64,000 bases of DNA, from assembly GCA_963676235.1 (NCBI GenBank), contig OY781044.1, positions 992,001-1,056,000 of the forward strand. The letters run 5' to 3'. Positions within the stretch are counted from its first letter, which is position 1; every line of letters begins with the position of its first letter. The position numbers and the translations under genes were made by a program. Positions 1 to 9,703 of the stretch are shown here, one piece after another. This stretch comes from JALNYB01 sp963676235 (GTDB lineage: Archaea; Thermoplasmatota; Thermoplasmata; Methanomassiliicoccales; Methanomethylophilaceae). The notes below the pieces were generated by a model. The model was not told the origin of the DNA. It was given only the letters and a program-made list of their open reading frames with translations, and ran no database searches.

Positions 1-1290
<1,290 letters not shown>

Positions 1291-1352
1291 CAGGTTGCGT
1301 ATGAAAAGTCTCATCCTCCAAATTGTATTTTATTGAATTTTTATCGTATATG

Positions 1353-1360
1353 TTATATAT
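1353..1360 (+). promoter_or_regulatory. TATA box of a probably leaderless gene
   Basis: TTATATAT lies 22-29 bases upstream of the ATG at 1382, the usual archaeal distance from TATA box to transcription start. No Shine-Dalgarno-like sequence lies before the ATG, so translation of a leaderless mRNA is inferred. Confidence 0.5.
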
Positions 1361-1381
1361 TTTCAACAATTAACTTTGTTG

Positions 1382-2023
1382 ATGGTAATATATTCCATAA
1401 AGTCAACTGTGCAGTTCGATTCTAATATTTTTTTAATAATTGGAAATAGAACTATACTTATTGACACCGGATCCGGATATGGATCTGAAAAAATAATTCA
1501 AAATATACGAAATGCACTGGATGGACGGAGTCTCGATTCCGTTATCCTCACGCATTGTCATTTTGATCACATAGGCGGTCTTAATAAGATTATTGAGACG
1601 TTTGGTTGTAAAGCATTTGCAGGCGGGGATGCTACCTATATCAGGTATGCAGATCCCGTAGTAACCCTTTATGAAGATTTTGAGGGAGAATTATCACCTA
1701 CGGATGTAGAAGAGCTTTCAGATGGAACTATAATGGATATAGGGGAACACAGGTTGCGCGTAATAAATACGCCTGGTCATACGGCAGGAAGTATTAGTCT
1801 ATATGATGAAGTCACATCCTCTTTATTTTCAGGGGATACAGTCTTTAACAACGGTATCGGTCGTACCGATATGCCATCCGGTTCTAGTTCAGATATGCAA
1901 AATTCGTTTCAAAAGCTTAGTAACATAGATATAAAAACACTGTATCCAGGACATGGGCCTAGTGCCTTTGGTAATGGAAACGAATCGGTAAGATACGGAA
2001 TACAAATGATGGGGGGGTTTTAA
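1382..2023 (+). CDS. MBL-fold metallo-hydrolase
   Basis: A 213-residue metallo-beta-lactamase-fold hydrolase, probably a cytosolic glyoxalase II-like thioester or related hydrolase. The metal-binding signature THCHFDHIGG (HxHxDH) lies near residue 60, followed by a second metal His in NTPGHTAGS and a later LYPGHGP, giving the full dinuclear Zn set. The open frame extends to two TTG codons at 1376 and 1379, but ATG 1382 fits the spacing from the TATA box. Its stop codon shares one base with the start of the next gene (TAATG), implying co-transcription with the Sua5-like and map genes. The substrate cannot be told from sequence. Confidence 0.9.
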   Translation: MVIYSIKSTVQFDSNIFLIIGNRTILIDTGSGYGSEKIIQNIRNALDGRSLDSVILTHCHFDHIGGLNKIIETFGCKAFAGGDATYIRYADPVVTLYEDFEGELSPTDVEELSDGTIMDIGEHRLRVINTPGHTAGSISLYDEVTSSLFSGDTVFNNGIGRTDMPSGSSSDMQNSFQKLSNIDIKTLYPGHGPSAFGNGNESVRYGIQMMGGF

Positions 2024-2661
2024 TGAAGATAATGAAGTGTGATTGTTCTAACGGTCTTGATGCTCATTGCGAGGACGCAATACTAAGTGCAGCAGAAGAG
2101 ATCGCAGCAGGTAATTTGATAGTGTATCCGACAGAGACAGTTTATGGAATCGGTGCTGATATTTTCAACCAGGTTGCAGTAAAGAATCTCTTCCTCGCTA
2201 AGAAAAGACCCTTCGACATGGCACTTTCTGTTGCAGTGAGTGACAAAAAGATGATGGAATCTGTTGCAGTTCTCAATGAGAATGCAGACAAGCTCATCAA
2301 AGCATTCCTTCCTGGTCCACTGACGATTATCATCGAGAAACAACCAGATGTGCCAGATTTGGTAACATCCTCATCGCAGAAAGTCGGAGTCCGTATCCCC
2401 GATCACCCGATTGCGCAGGGAATAATCAAACGCGCAGGACCAATAGTTGCGACATCCGCTAACCTTCACTCTCATCCGGATGCTACTGAGATTAACGCAG
2501 CGATCGACGATTTGGGATCTGTTGTCAATACATATGTTGATGCAGGTAAAAGTCCGTTGGGAACTCCGTCAACCATAGTATGGTTAATGAAAGGGCAGGT
2601 CGAGATAGTCCGTCAAGGTGCTATCACGATCCAGCAGATAGAGGAAGTCCTAAAATGTTAA
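2023..2661 (+). CDS. Sua5/YrdC/YciO-family L-threonylcarbamoyladenylate synthase
   Basis: A 212-residue YrdC-domain protein. The family makes threonylcarbamoyl-AMP from threonine, bicarbonate and ATP for the t6A modification of ANN-decoding tRNAs. Diagnostic segments are YPTETVYGIGAD (residues about 38-49), KKRPFDMALSVAV, the GPLTII motif and the SANLHSHPDA stretch. The length corresponds to the bare catalytic domain without the C-terminal Sua5 domain. An alternative start is the ATG at 2032. It is tightly coupled to its neighbours: 1-base overlap upstream and 7-base overlap with map downstream. Confidence 0.9.
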   Translation: MKIMKCDCSNGLDAHCEDAILSAAEEIAAGNLIVYPTETVYGIGADIFNQVAVKNLFLAKKRPFDMALSVAVSDKKMMESVAVLNENADKLIKAFLPGPLTIIIEKQPDVPDLVTSSSQKVGVRIPDHPIAQGIIKRAGPIVATSANLHSHPDATEINAAIDDLGSVVNTYVDAGKSPLGTPSTIVWLMKGQVEIVRQGAITIQQIEEVLKC

Positions 2662-3545
2662 CGGATGAACAATTAGCTAAATTACGTAAAGCTGGACAAG
2701 TAGCAGGAGCCGCAAGAGAGCTCGGTTTGAGCCTCTGTGAAGCGGGCGCAAAATTATATGATGTGGCACAGGAAGTTGAAGGCCATATAAGAGAACACGG
2801 TTGCGGACTCGCATTTCCATGTAATATAAGCAGAAATGAAGTCGCAGCACATTATACACCAAGTGTTAACGATCCCACAGTATTTGAGATCGGAGACGTC
2901 GTAAAGGTAGATTGCGGAGCAGAGCTCGACGGTTATGTTGGAGATACTGCAGGAACAGTCGAGATAGGTACAAGGAGGTATACAGACCTTGTAGAGACCT
3001 CTAAACGTGCTAGAAATACCGTCGCGGAGTTCCTCGGTGCAGGAACGGAGCTTGGAGATATCGGACGCGCAGTCGAGATGAGTATCGCAGCTGATGGTTT
3101 CAAACCAATTCAGAATCTATGTGGGCATCAAATAGAACCATACAATCTCCATGCAGGACTGTCTGTTCCAAGCTATGCAAACGGAGAGATCCAGAAGGTA
3201 TTGGCAGGCATGGTAATCGCAATCGAACCATTTGCGACAAATGGTGGCGGAGCAGTCGTTAATGGTCATCCCGGAAATATTGTACGTATTTTGAGGGAGC
3301 GTCCTATTTCGGATCCTAAAACAAAGGAATTCTTCGATTATGTCAAAGGCGAATTCAAGACATTCCCGTTCTGTGCCAGAAGTTGCGACTTCCCAGATGC
3401 TGAGAAGCATGTGAAGACACTCATTCGCCATGGAATACTTTCAAGTTATGCACAACTGGTGGAGGAAAAAGGTGGAATAGTGTCACAGCACGAATACACC
3501 TTCTACATAGGTGGACCGAAGGCAGAAGTGACGACTCTGCCATAA
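2655..3545 (+). CDS. map: Methionine aminopeptidase, type II
   Basis: Removes the initiator methionine from nascent proteins. The 296 residues have archaeal type II length. Metal ligands are visible in order: two Asp in VKVDCGAELDGYVGDTAG, His in LCGHQIEPYNLH, Glu in AIEPFAT and Glu in QHEYTFYIG near the C-terminus. The frame stays open upstream to 2580, but the ATG at 2655 begins the typical MLTDEQLAKLRKAG N-terminus and gives a normal length. It overlaps the 3' end of the Sua5-like gene by 7 bases, so translational coupling is likely. Confidence 0.93.
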   Translation: MLTDEQLAKLRKAGQVAGAARELGLSLCEAGAKLYDVAQEVEGHIREHGCGLAFPCNISRNEVAAHYTPSVNDPTVFEIGDVVKVDCGAELDGYVGDTAGTVEIGTRRYTDLVETSKRARNTVAEFLGAGTELGDIGRAVEMSIAADGFKPIQNLCGHQIEPYNLHAGLSVPSYANGEIQKVLAGMVIAIEPFATNGGGAVVNGHPGNIVRILRERPISDPKTKEFFDYVKGEFKTFPFCARSCDFPDAEKHVKTLIRHGILSSYAQLVEEKGGIVSQHEYTFYIGGPKAEVTTLP

Positions 3546-3584
3546 AGGTTTATCTATTACCCGTTGATTACAGTGTTGAAACAT

Positions 3585-3669
3585 GCCGATGTTGCCAAGC
3601 CTGGTCAAAGGCGATGGACTCAAGATCCATTTCTGTAGAGATTCACCGGTTCGAATCCGGTCGTCGGCA
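3585..3669 (+). tRNA. tRNA-Leu (CAA anticodon)
   Basis: Acceptor arms gccgatg (3585-3591) and cgtcggc (3662-3668) pair, with discriminator A at 3669. The anticodon loop ctcaaga closed by atgga/tccat gives CAA, decoding UUG. The long variable arm (ttctgtagagattc) marks a class II tRNA, and the T arm is accgg-ttcgaat-ccggt. No intron. CCA is not encoded. A T-rich stretch just downstream (3671-3691) can terminate transcription. Confidence 0.95.
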
Positions 3670-3717
3670 CTATTATTTTTTCATTTTTCTCCTATACGTA
3701 TGCGCGTGTGCTAAACC

Positions 3718-3725
3718 TATATAAA
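3718..3725 (+). promoter_or_regulatory. TATA box of the S13-S4-S11-RpoD operon
   Basis: TATATAAA lies about 130 bases before the rps13 ATG, predicting a transcript start near 3748 and an untranslated leader of about 105 bases, which is long for an archaeon. Confidence 0.5.
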
Positions 3726-3786
3726 CGATAAGATCATCCGCCGATTTACGTAAACTCAGGACCCGTCTAAGAAACGAACACTGAGA

Positions 3787-3832
3787 GCACATCCTTTGAG
3801 GATACGTGCTTGAATTACTTCCCTTCAGGGAA
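3787..3832 (+). promoter_or_regulatory. Hairpin-containing leader upstream of rps13
   Basis: Two stem-loops can be drawn in the leader: 3787-3809 (gcacatcc / ggat-ac-gtgc, with a two-base bulge) and 3819-3832 (ttccc-ttca-gggaa, perfect). A Shine-Dalgarno-like ggagg follows at about 3840-3844, before the ATG at 3853. Ribosomal-protein operons are often autoregulated through such leaders; S4 would be the natural candidate here, but that is inference. Confidence 0.45.
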
Positions 3833-3852
3833 CATTTACGGAGGATTGAAAA

Positions 3853-4335
3853 ATGGCTAAAGCTAAGAAAGAAGCAACCAAAGTCGAGGACGACTTCAAC
3901 TATATCGTCCGTATCGCATCTAGCGATATTGATGGAAACAAGAGGACCGTTATCGGTCTTCAAAGCATCAAAGGCGTAGGAAAGAGAGTTTCAGAGATCG
4001 TTGTTAAGAAAGCAGATGTTGATCCATCAGTCAAGATCGGAACACTTTCTGATGAAAAGGTCAAAGAGATTGAGACACTTATCACAACATACGTTGAATA
4101 TGCTCCGAACTGGGTTATCAACCGTCAGATGGATTACGAGACAGGAGCAGATATGCACCTAATCGGAAACGATCTGGATTTGATCCAGAAAGATGACATT
4201 AACAGAATGAAGATGATTCGCTGTTACCGTGGTGTCAGGCACGAGACACACCACAAGGTAAGGGGTCAGAGAACACGTTCTAACGGAAGAAAAGGACTCA
4301 CAATGGGAGTTCAGAGAAAATCTCCAGGGGCTTGA
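3853..4335 (+). CDS. rps13: 30S ribosomal protein S13
   Basis: Small-subunit head protein contacting tRNA and the large subunit. The 160 residues carry the archaeal-type S13 core: YIVRIASSDIDGNKRT at the N-terminus, the helix-hairpin-helix IKGVGKRVSEIV, and the basic RNA-binding tail RGVRHETHHKVRGQRTRSNG with GLTMGVQRK. A short Lys-rich N-terminal extension precedes the core. It is the first gene of the S13-S4-S11-RpoD operon, an arrangement widely conserved in archaea; rps4 starts 5 bases after the stop. Confidence 0.97.
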   Translation: MAKAKKEATKVEDDFNYIVRIASSDIDGNKRTVIGLQSIKGVGKRVSEIVVKKADVDPSVKIGTLSDEKVKEIETLITTYVEYAPNWVINRQMDYETGADMHLIGNDLDLIQKDDINRMKMIRCYRGVRHETHHKVRGQRTRSNGRKGLTMGVQRKSPGA

Positions 4336-4340
4336 TTTGA

Positions 4341-4991
4341 ATGGGAGACCCTAAATTTCCGCGTAAAGCGTACGACACTCCGTCACACCCGTGGCAAGGA
4401 GAGAGAATCAAGGCCGAGGTCGAGATTGTTCGTCAGTTTGGACTGAAAAACAAGACTGAGGTTTGGAAAGCACAGACTGTACTGAGAAACTTCAGGAAAC
4501 AGTCAAGAGAACTTCAGGCACGTCTTAGAGGTGGAGATGCACAGGCAGAGATCGAGGCAAAAGCCCTTCTCAACAAGTGTGCACGTATCGGACTTCTCCA
4601 AGTAACAGGTGGAACATTAAATGATATCTTGACTCTTAAAGACACAGATATACTTTCAAGGCGTCTTCAGACTGTTGTTTTCGAGAAAGGTCTGTCATCA
4701 ACCGTTAAACAGGCAAGACAGATGATAACACACGGACACATCTACCTCAATGGTCACAAGGTCACAGTACCAGGATACATCGTCACAAGGGAAGAGGAAG
4801 GCTCTGTTGAATACAACACAGTTTCACCGTTTACAGATGAGATGCATCCGATGAGGATCTCTGCCGAGCAGGCAGCCGCAAACGCAGTTGTTAAAGCAAA
4901 CGCAGAGGCTAAAGCAAACGCAGAGGCAGCCGCAAAAGCGAAAGCAGACGCAGAGGAAGCAGGAATCACAGCAGAGGATGGTGAGATCTGA
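4341..4991 (+). CDS. rps4: 30S ribosomal protein S4, with Ala-rich tail
   Basis: Primary 16S rRNA-binding protein of the 30S body. The 216 residues open with the archaeal MGDPKFPRKAYDTPSHPW, followed by the S4 RNA-binding domain around residues 105-160 (LSRRLQTVVF, ARQMITHGHIYLNG). Residues from about 174 onward form an unusual Ala/Lys/Glu tail built from near-repeats of KANAEA type, encoded by degenerate direct repeats (gcaaacgcagaggc) around 4875-4970. The tail is beyond the conserved fold and probably disordered or helical. Its stop overlaps the rps11 start by one base. Confidence 0.96.
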   Translation: MGDPKFPRKAYDTPSHPWQGERIKAEVEIVRQFGLKNKTEVWKAQTVLRNFRKQSRELQARLRGGDAQAEIEAKALLNKCARIGLLQVTGGTLNDILTLKDTDILSRRLQTVVFEKGLSSTVKQARQMITHGHIYLNGHKVTVPGYIVTREEEGSVEYNTVSPFTDEMHPMRISAEQAAANAVVKANAEAKANAEAAAKAKADAEEAGITAEDGEI

Positions 4992-5380
4992 TGGTAGCAG
5001 CAAAATGGGGAATCGCAAACATCTACGCCAGTTATAACAACATTATGATCACACTTACCGACGTCACCGGTGCAGAGACATTAGCCAAAGCAACCGGTGG
5101 AATGGTCGTTAAGCAGGCAAAGGATGAGTCTTCACCTTATGCGGCTCAGAAAGCTGCAGAGAAGATCGCTGAGGCCGCAAGAGAGAAAGATATCGTCGGT
5201 ATCCACGTAAGAGTACGTGCACCCGGAGGAAACAAATCCGCATCACCTGGACCAGGAGCTCAGGCTGCAATTCGTGCACTCGCAAGGGCAGGTCTTAAGA
5301 TCGGTCGTATTGAAGATGTCACACCTATTCCACACGATGGAACCAAGAAGAAAGGCGGACGCAGAGGACGCAGGGTCTGA
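4991..5380 (+). CDS. rps11: 30S ribosomal protein S11
   Basis: Platform protein next to the decoding site. The 129 residues match archaeal S11: KWGIANIYASYNNIMITLTD, ATGGMVVKQAKDESSPYAAQ, the RVRAPGGNKSASPGPGAQ segment and the basic end PHDGTKKKGGRRGRRV. Start ATG 4991 overlaps the rps4 stop codon by one base. A ggagg sequence in the 12-base spacer serves the following rpoD gene. Confidence 0.97.
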   Translation: MVAAKWGIANIYASYNNIMITLTDVTGAETLAKATGGMVVKQAKDESSPYAAQKAAEKIAEAAREKDIVGIHVRVRAPGGNKSASPGPGAQAAIRALARAGLKIGRIEDVTPIPHDGTKKKGGRRGRRV

Positions 5381-5392
5381 GGAGGCCGTCTT

Positions 5393-6223
5393 ATGGACAT
5401 AGAAATAATCGAAATGGCAGAGAGGAGAGGGAAGTTCATTCTTAAGAACTCCTCGCCTGCCATGGCAAACGCCCTCAGGAGGACAATGTTGTCTGACATC
5501 CCTAAGATGGCTATCGACAAGGTCGAGTTCCATCTCGGTCCTATCATGGTCGACGATAAGGAGTACGAGAGCGTAACGCCCTTGTTCGACGAGATCATTG
5601 CCCACAGATTGGGAATGGTACCCGTACCTACTGATTATGAACTCTTCACCTATCAGGACAAATGTGCTTGCGGTGGAGAAGGATGTCCAAGTTGTACTAT
5701 AATGTACAGCTTGAATAAAATCGGTCCTTGCACTGTGTACTCAGGTGATATGATTCCTCTGGGAAACGCTGAGCTTAAGGTCAAGGATGAGTTCATACCC
5801 ATTGTCGAATTGACAGACGGACAAGCTGTTCTTATTTATGCAACAGCTGTCATGGGAACCGTCAAGAAACATGTGAAGTGGCAGGCAGCATTCGGTGTAG
5901 GTTACAAGTACCTCCCGATCATCACAATCGATGCGAATAAAGCAAATGATTCAGATGTCCTTCGTGTCATCAAGCTTTGTCCCAGGCATGTGTTCGAGGA
6001 GAAAGGAGGAAAGATCGTCGTTAAGAACTCCACAGACTGCTCGTTGTGCATGTCATGTGTAGCTCCTTCTAATGGTGCAATAACCATAAACAGTGACGAC
6101 AAGAATTTCTTCTTCACCTTTGAAACAGATGGTTCACTTACAGCGAAACAGCTTCTCGACAAGGCAACAGAGATCTTGAGTTCCGAAGCCAGCGAATTAC
6201 TTTCACAGGTTGAAGCACTTTAA
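5393..6223 (+). CDS. rpoD: DNA-directed RNA polymerase subunit D
   Basis: Alpha-like assembly subunit of archaeal RNA polymerase. The 276 residues begin with the alpha-family dimerisation motif (NSSPAMANALRRTMLSDIP) and the insert domain follows. The Cys-rich segments CACGGEGCPSC (near residue 85-95) and LCPRHVF ... DCSLCMSCV (near 198-225) form the ferredoxin-like domain found in many archaeal RpoD proteins; the second segment supplies one complete C + CxxCxxC set for a [4Fe-4S] cluster. It is the last gene of the ribosomal operon and is followed by a hairpin terminator. Confidence 0.96.
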   Translation: MDIEIIEMAERRGKFILKNSSPAMANALRRTMLSDIPKMAIDKVEFHLGPIMVDDKEYESVTPLFDEIIAHRLGMVPVPTDYELFTYQDKCACGGEGCPSCTIMYSLNKIGPCTVYSGDMIPLGNAELKVKDEFIPIVELTDGQAVLIYATAVMGTVKKHVKWQAAFGVGYKYLPIITIDANKANDSDVLRVIKLCPRHVFEEKGGKIVVKNSTDCSLCMSCVAPSNGAITINSDDKNFFFTFETDGSLTAKQLLDKATEILSSEASELLSQVEAL

Positions 6224-6250
6224 GAAAACTTTTTCTTTAAATTTCTTTTA

Positions 6251-6278
6251 CAATTGAGGCCTTCGGGTCTCAAATTGT
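6251..6278 (+). terminator. Terminator hairpin after rpoD
   Basis: caattgaggcc-ttcg-ggtctcaaattg forms a stem with a UUCG loop and is followed by tattttaatt. It lies between the convergent rpoD and polC genes, so it may serve both. Confidence 0.6.
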
Positions 6279-6317
6279 ATTTTAATTCATATTGAATATA
6301 TTAAAAGTAATAAGATT

Positions 6318-9300
6318 TCAATAGAAATCAGAAAGTTTGCATTTCTTGATTTTATCATTATTGAATACGGAGTCCATCGCCATTGAAAGTATCTCGATCC
6401 TGTCCTTGGTATAATCATCAAGTTCGTATTTCTCGCTGATTTCTTTCGATACTATCAGATATTTTCTCACACTTGCTTCATGGACGGTCAATACGAGTGT
6501 GTGTCCGCATTTTGTACACACTCCGCACAGAGGTATTCTGCGGTATTTTTCTCCGCATTTTGTACATCTTACTGTTTGTGCTGCAAAGCTTCTTAGGTTT
6601 CCAGCCATATCGGGCATGAAATGTTTATTGATGACTTTAGTAGCAACATCTTTCTCGTCAACTGCACGGATCTTCTTTCCTAAATACAATTGAGCTTCCA
6701 TTTTATCCATCATTGTTTCCAATGTGGTATATGCAGAATATTTCGGGCCCTCGGCGATATCATGTGTGTCATGAGTAAATCCCAGTCCCTCATATTGTGA
6801 GGGTTTACCGATACGGCCTGCAATGAGGTCCATGATTTTTTCAATCTCTTTCGGGTCCTTCATATCCATAGCTGCTTGATAGAATTCTAAAGGATATTTT
6901 CTAAGACAGTCTACGTTATGGGCTTCTTTGTCAATCTCGTTAGGATCCAATCTTGTAGTAAGAACCAACGGTGCATCCATCAGTCCACCGCGTCTGTCAG
7001 GAAGAAAAGATCTTGAGAAGTTCAGCAGTCCATCTAAAGCAAGTATGACACAATCTTCATCTCCGTCACAATTTCTTCTTTTAGCTGCATGGAAGAATGG
7101 ATGTCCGTAACATCCTCTGATATCTGAATACCCGATGATACGGCTCAGGATGCATCCAGAGGTATGAGGTGCTAAAGCGTATGTGAGCTGACCGATCAGA
7201 TCATTTCTGCTATCTGCATTGTAGTATTTTTTCAGTCCATATAGTTCTTCAAGTTCATCATCTATGAATTTTGATACCTTTACAAGGAAATTACCGCAGT
7301 CGATTGATGGTACAATATCTTGAACTTTCAGCTCGACTAGCTGTTCTACATCGGTTAGAGGTTGTCCGTTCCAGTCATGGGTGTAGCCAAGTTCATAGGC
7401 TCTCTTAATTGAAAGACCGATTTCTCTGGGTCTGAAATGTGTAAGTGGAACGTCCGTCATGTCGAAACGGATAGTACCTTCTTTGAATGGTGATACATTA
7501 TTTTTAGCTCTCAATATGCCCTTTTCGAGTGTTTCGGGCGTTTTAGTCTTTGTGATAAGTTTTTCCATGCAGTTGACATCAATGCTTTTTTCGCCCAGGT
7601 TTGCAAGAGCTGCGTTGAATTCTAATTCAATATCTATTTTCATCCCTGGCGGTCTTCCGCCTGGCGTGTATGCTGCTTTCATATTCGGTATGCCGACAGT
7701 ATGGCATTTGCATTCTCTGCACCATGTACGGAATGTTTCCTTTCTGCAATTCGGACAAACTCTTTTTCCAGCCTCGATCTCAATGCTAGGTGAGGACTCG
7801 GAATTCAGATTGGATGTGTTTGCCCTCGATGATTTTATTGCGCAATCTATGTTTTTTCTTGGTTGGACATCTCCAATTGGGAAAATGGCATCCACTTTAG
7901 GTGCCATTATACGTTCTTTTGCTTTTTCAGGACGTCCCATTCTTGTACCTATGCGGGTCCTTGCTCTTGCTCTGACTTCATAACATGCAGCTTTACTTAC
8001 AGCTTCGAGGGAATTTTCGCCTTCTAATTCTACTCTTGAGATGAATTTATCGCCGTTTATGCCAAGTCCAAGACAGTCTACCATCGGAAGTGAATATTTT
8101 TTTTGGATGATCACTCTGTTTCCTGATATGATATGAGGTACGCAAAGATCTTCCAGTGTTCTTTTTGTAACAGGTTCTTTTTGAAGTGTTATTTTTTCTT
8201 CTAAATATGCTCCCGTATCCAGAATCTGTTTTCTAAGGGCTTTCAGAGAATCGATTTTGACATCGAACCACATTAAGTTAAAATTTGGATGAAGTGCGAC
8301 TCCGAGTGTATGACACATTTCTTTTGCGCGTTCATAAGTGGGATTATTCCAATCATTTGGAAGTGGACCTTTAGATGCTAATTCCTCTCTGTGCCATTCA
8401 ACTACATATCCGCATGGGACGAGTAAATGATTATTCTCGCAGAACTCCCCATATGGTATAAGGATCTCTCCGTTGTCTACGATCTCAGATATCTGATCTT
8501 TGATGGCAATTACTTCTTCTTTGGTTTGACAGTAGACGAGGTTTCCGTTATTCAACAATAACGTAGGTCCTTCAAGCATATCGCATGGAGTTACTACACA
8601 TGCTTTTCCAGGTCTTTCAATCTTCAATTGTGTGCCTAATGCCATGAATTCATCCATTGCATACATTGTAGCGGGACTGTATGCGAGTGATGCCAGTCCA
8701 GATGTCCTTGCTCTTCCGTATCTTAATCTGAATCCTCCCACTTTGCAGGGATGTCCGAATATAGGGCGTCCTGCAACCAGATCTTTGAGATATTTGAATG
8801 AAGGTTCGACCTCCTTCTTTCCATCCTCTTCGACATCGGTCATCTTGTGCGCATCAAGATATTTATCGATGAAATCCCAGCCTTCGATATTCAGTTTGTC
8901 TACGTGTTTTTTCAGTTTTGCTGCTTTAAGACACATTCCTTCTGCAATGACCAGACAGGCACCGCCTCTGACGCGGTTTGTTTCAATACGTGGAAGATCC
9001 CGGAATCCCGAGATCTCCATTACTTCTGTTCCTTCTCCGTCGATACAGACAGGACAGTTTTGAACTATCAATGCAATTTCTGCGGAAGTAGGTGTGAATT
9101 GTAAATGTTGACACTGTTTGTATAATGGAATTTCCTCATCGAATCTTGCAGCTTCTTGAGGTGTTGGGATGTATTTTCCGATACCCAGTGCCTGCCTGAC
9201 CATATCTGCGATCAGTACACTCATTGCCTGTCCTGTACCACCTGCAGCACGGATGGGTCCTGCGAACATAAGATCGATATAATTCGTTCCGTCACTGTTC

Positions 9301-9701
9301 ATTTTGATCTTTGTATCTGCGATACCTTCCAGGGGGGCGACCAAGATTCCTTCTGTCAATACTGCAAGTCCGACCCTCACTGCCCTGTCAACTGCTTTTT
9401 CTAAACTTTCTGCAGGTTTATTAGCATACTCTTTTGCTACCATCAGAGCAACGATCTCACGGTTTCCGTATTTATCCGTAAGTCTGCGTATGTCATCTGC
9501 GATACCTTCTACGTGATATTCATACAGTAATTTTTCTACACGAGAAGCAAGGTCTTCAGCCTGAGGGATCTCAACAAAAGTTTCTGGGTCTTTTCCTTCT
9601 TTTTTAGCCATCTCTGCAATAGCATAGCATTCGTTATTTTGTCTGGAGAGTTCTTTAAAATACGCATCCATCTCGCTGCTTACAGCAAGTTTACTTGGCA
9701 T
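6318..9701 (-). CDS. polC: DNA polymerase D large subunit DP2
   Basis: Catalytic subunit of the archaeal replicative polymerase PolD. The 1127 residues are full length and carry no intein. Recognisable parts are the N-terminal region with AGPIRAAGGTGQAMSVL, a zinc-binding CPNCRKETFRTWCREC segment (near residue 650), the catalytic segment RRNCDGDEDCVILALDGLLN with metal-binding Asp residues (near 870-890), and a C-terminal CTKCGEKYRRIPLCGVCTKC zinc region used for binding the small subunit. The start lies 2 bases after the stop of the NOG1-like gene, so both are probably on one transcript. The small subunit DP1 is not in this window. Confidence 0.97.
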   Translation of the reverse strand: MPSKLAVSSEMDAYFKELSRQNNECYAIAEMAKKEGKDPETFVEIPQAEDLASRVEKLLYEYHVEGIADDIRRLTDKYGNREIVALMVAKEYANKPAESLEKAVDRAVRVGLAVLTEGILVAPLEGIADTKIKMNSDGTNYIDLMFAGPIRAAGGTGQAMSVLIADMVRQALGIGKYIPTPQEAARFDEEIPLYKQCQHLQFTPTSAEIALIVQNCPVCIDGEGTEVMEISGFRDLPRIETNRVRGGACLVIAEGMCLKAAKLKKHVDKLNIEGWDFIDKYLDAHKMTDVEEDGKKEVEPSFKYLKDLVAGRPIFGHPCKVGGFRLRYGRARTSGLASLAYSPATMYAMDEFMALGTQLKIERPGKACVVTPCDMLEGPTLLLNNGNLVYCQTKEEVIAIKDQISEIVDNGEILIPYGEFCENNHLLVPCGYVVEWHREELASKGPLPNDWNNPTYERAKEMCHTLGVALHPNFNLMWFDVKIDSLKALRKQILDTGAYLEEKITLQKEPVTKRTLEDLCVPHIISGNRVIIQKKYSLPMVDCLGLGINGDKFISRVELEGENSLEAVSKAACYEVRARARTRIGTRMGRPEKAKERIMAPKVDAIFPIGDVQPRKNIDCAIKSSRANTSNLNSESSPSIEIEAGKRVCPNCRKETFRTWCRECKCHTVGIPNMKAAYTPGGRPPGMKIDIELEFNAALANLGEKSIDVNCMEKLITKTKTPETLEKGILRAKNNVSPFKEGTIRFDMTDVPLTHFRPREIGLSIKRAYELGYTHDWNGQPLTDVEQLVELKVQDIVPSIDCGNFLVKVSKFIDDELEELYGLKKYYNADSRNDLIGQLTYALAPHTSGCILSRIIGYSDIRGCYGHPFFHAAKRRNCDGDEDCVILALDGLLNFSRSFLPDRRGGLMDAPLVLTTRLDPNEIDKEAHNVDCLRKYPLEFYQAAMDMKDPKEIEKIMDLIAGRIGKPSQYEGLGFTHDTHDIAEGPKYSAYTTLETMMDKMEAQLYLGKKIRAVDEKDVATKVINKHFMPDMAGNLRSFAAQTVRCTKCGEKYRRIPLCGVCTKCGHTLVLTVHEASVRKYLIVSKEISEKYELDDYTKDRIEILSMAMDSVFNNDKIKKCKLSDFY

Positions 9702-9703
9702 CG

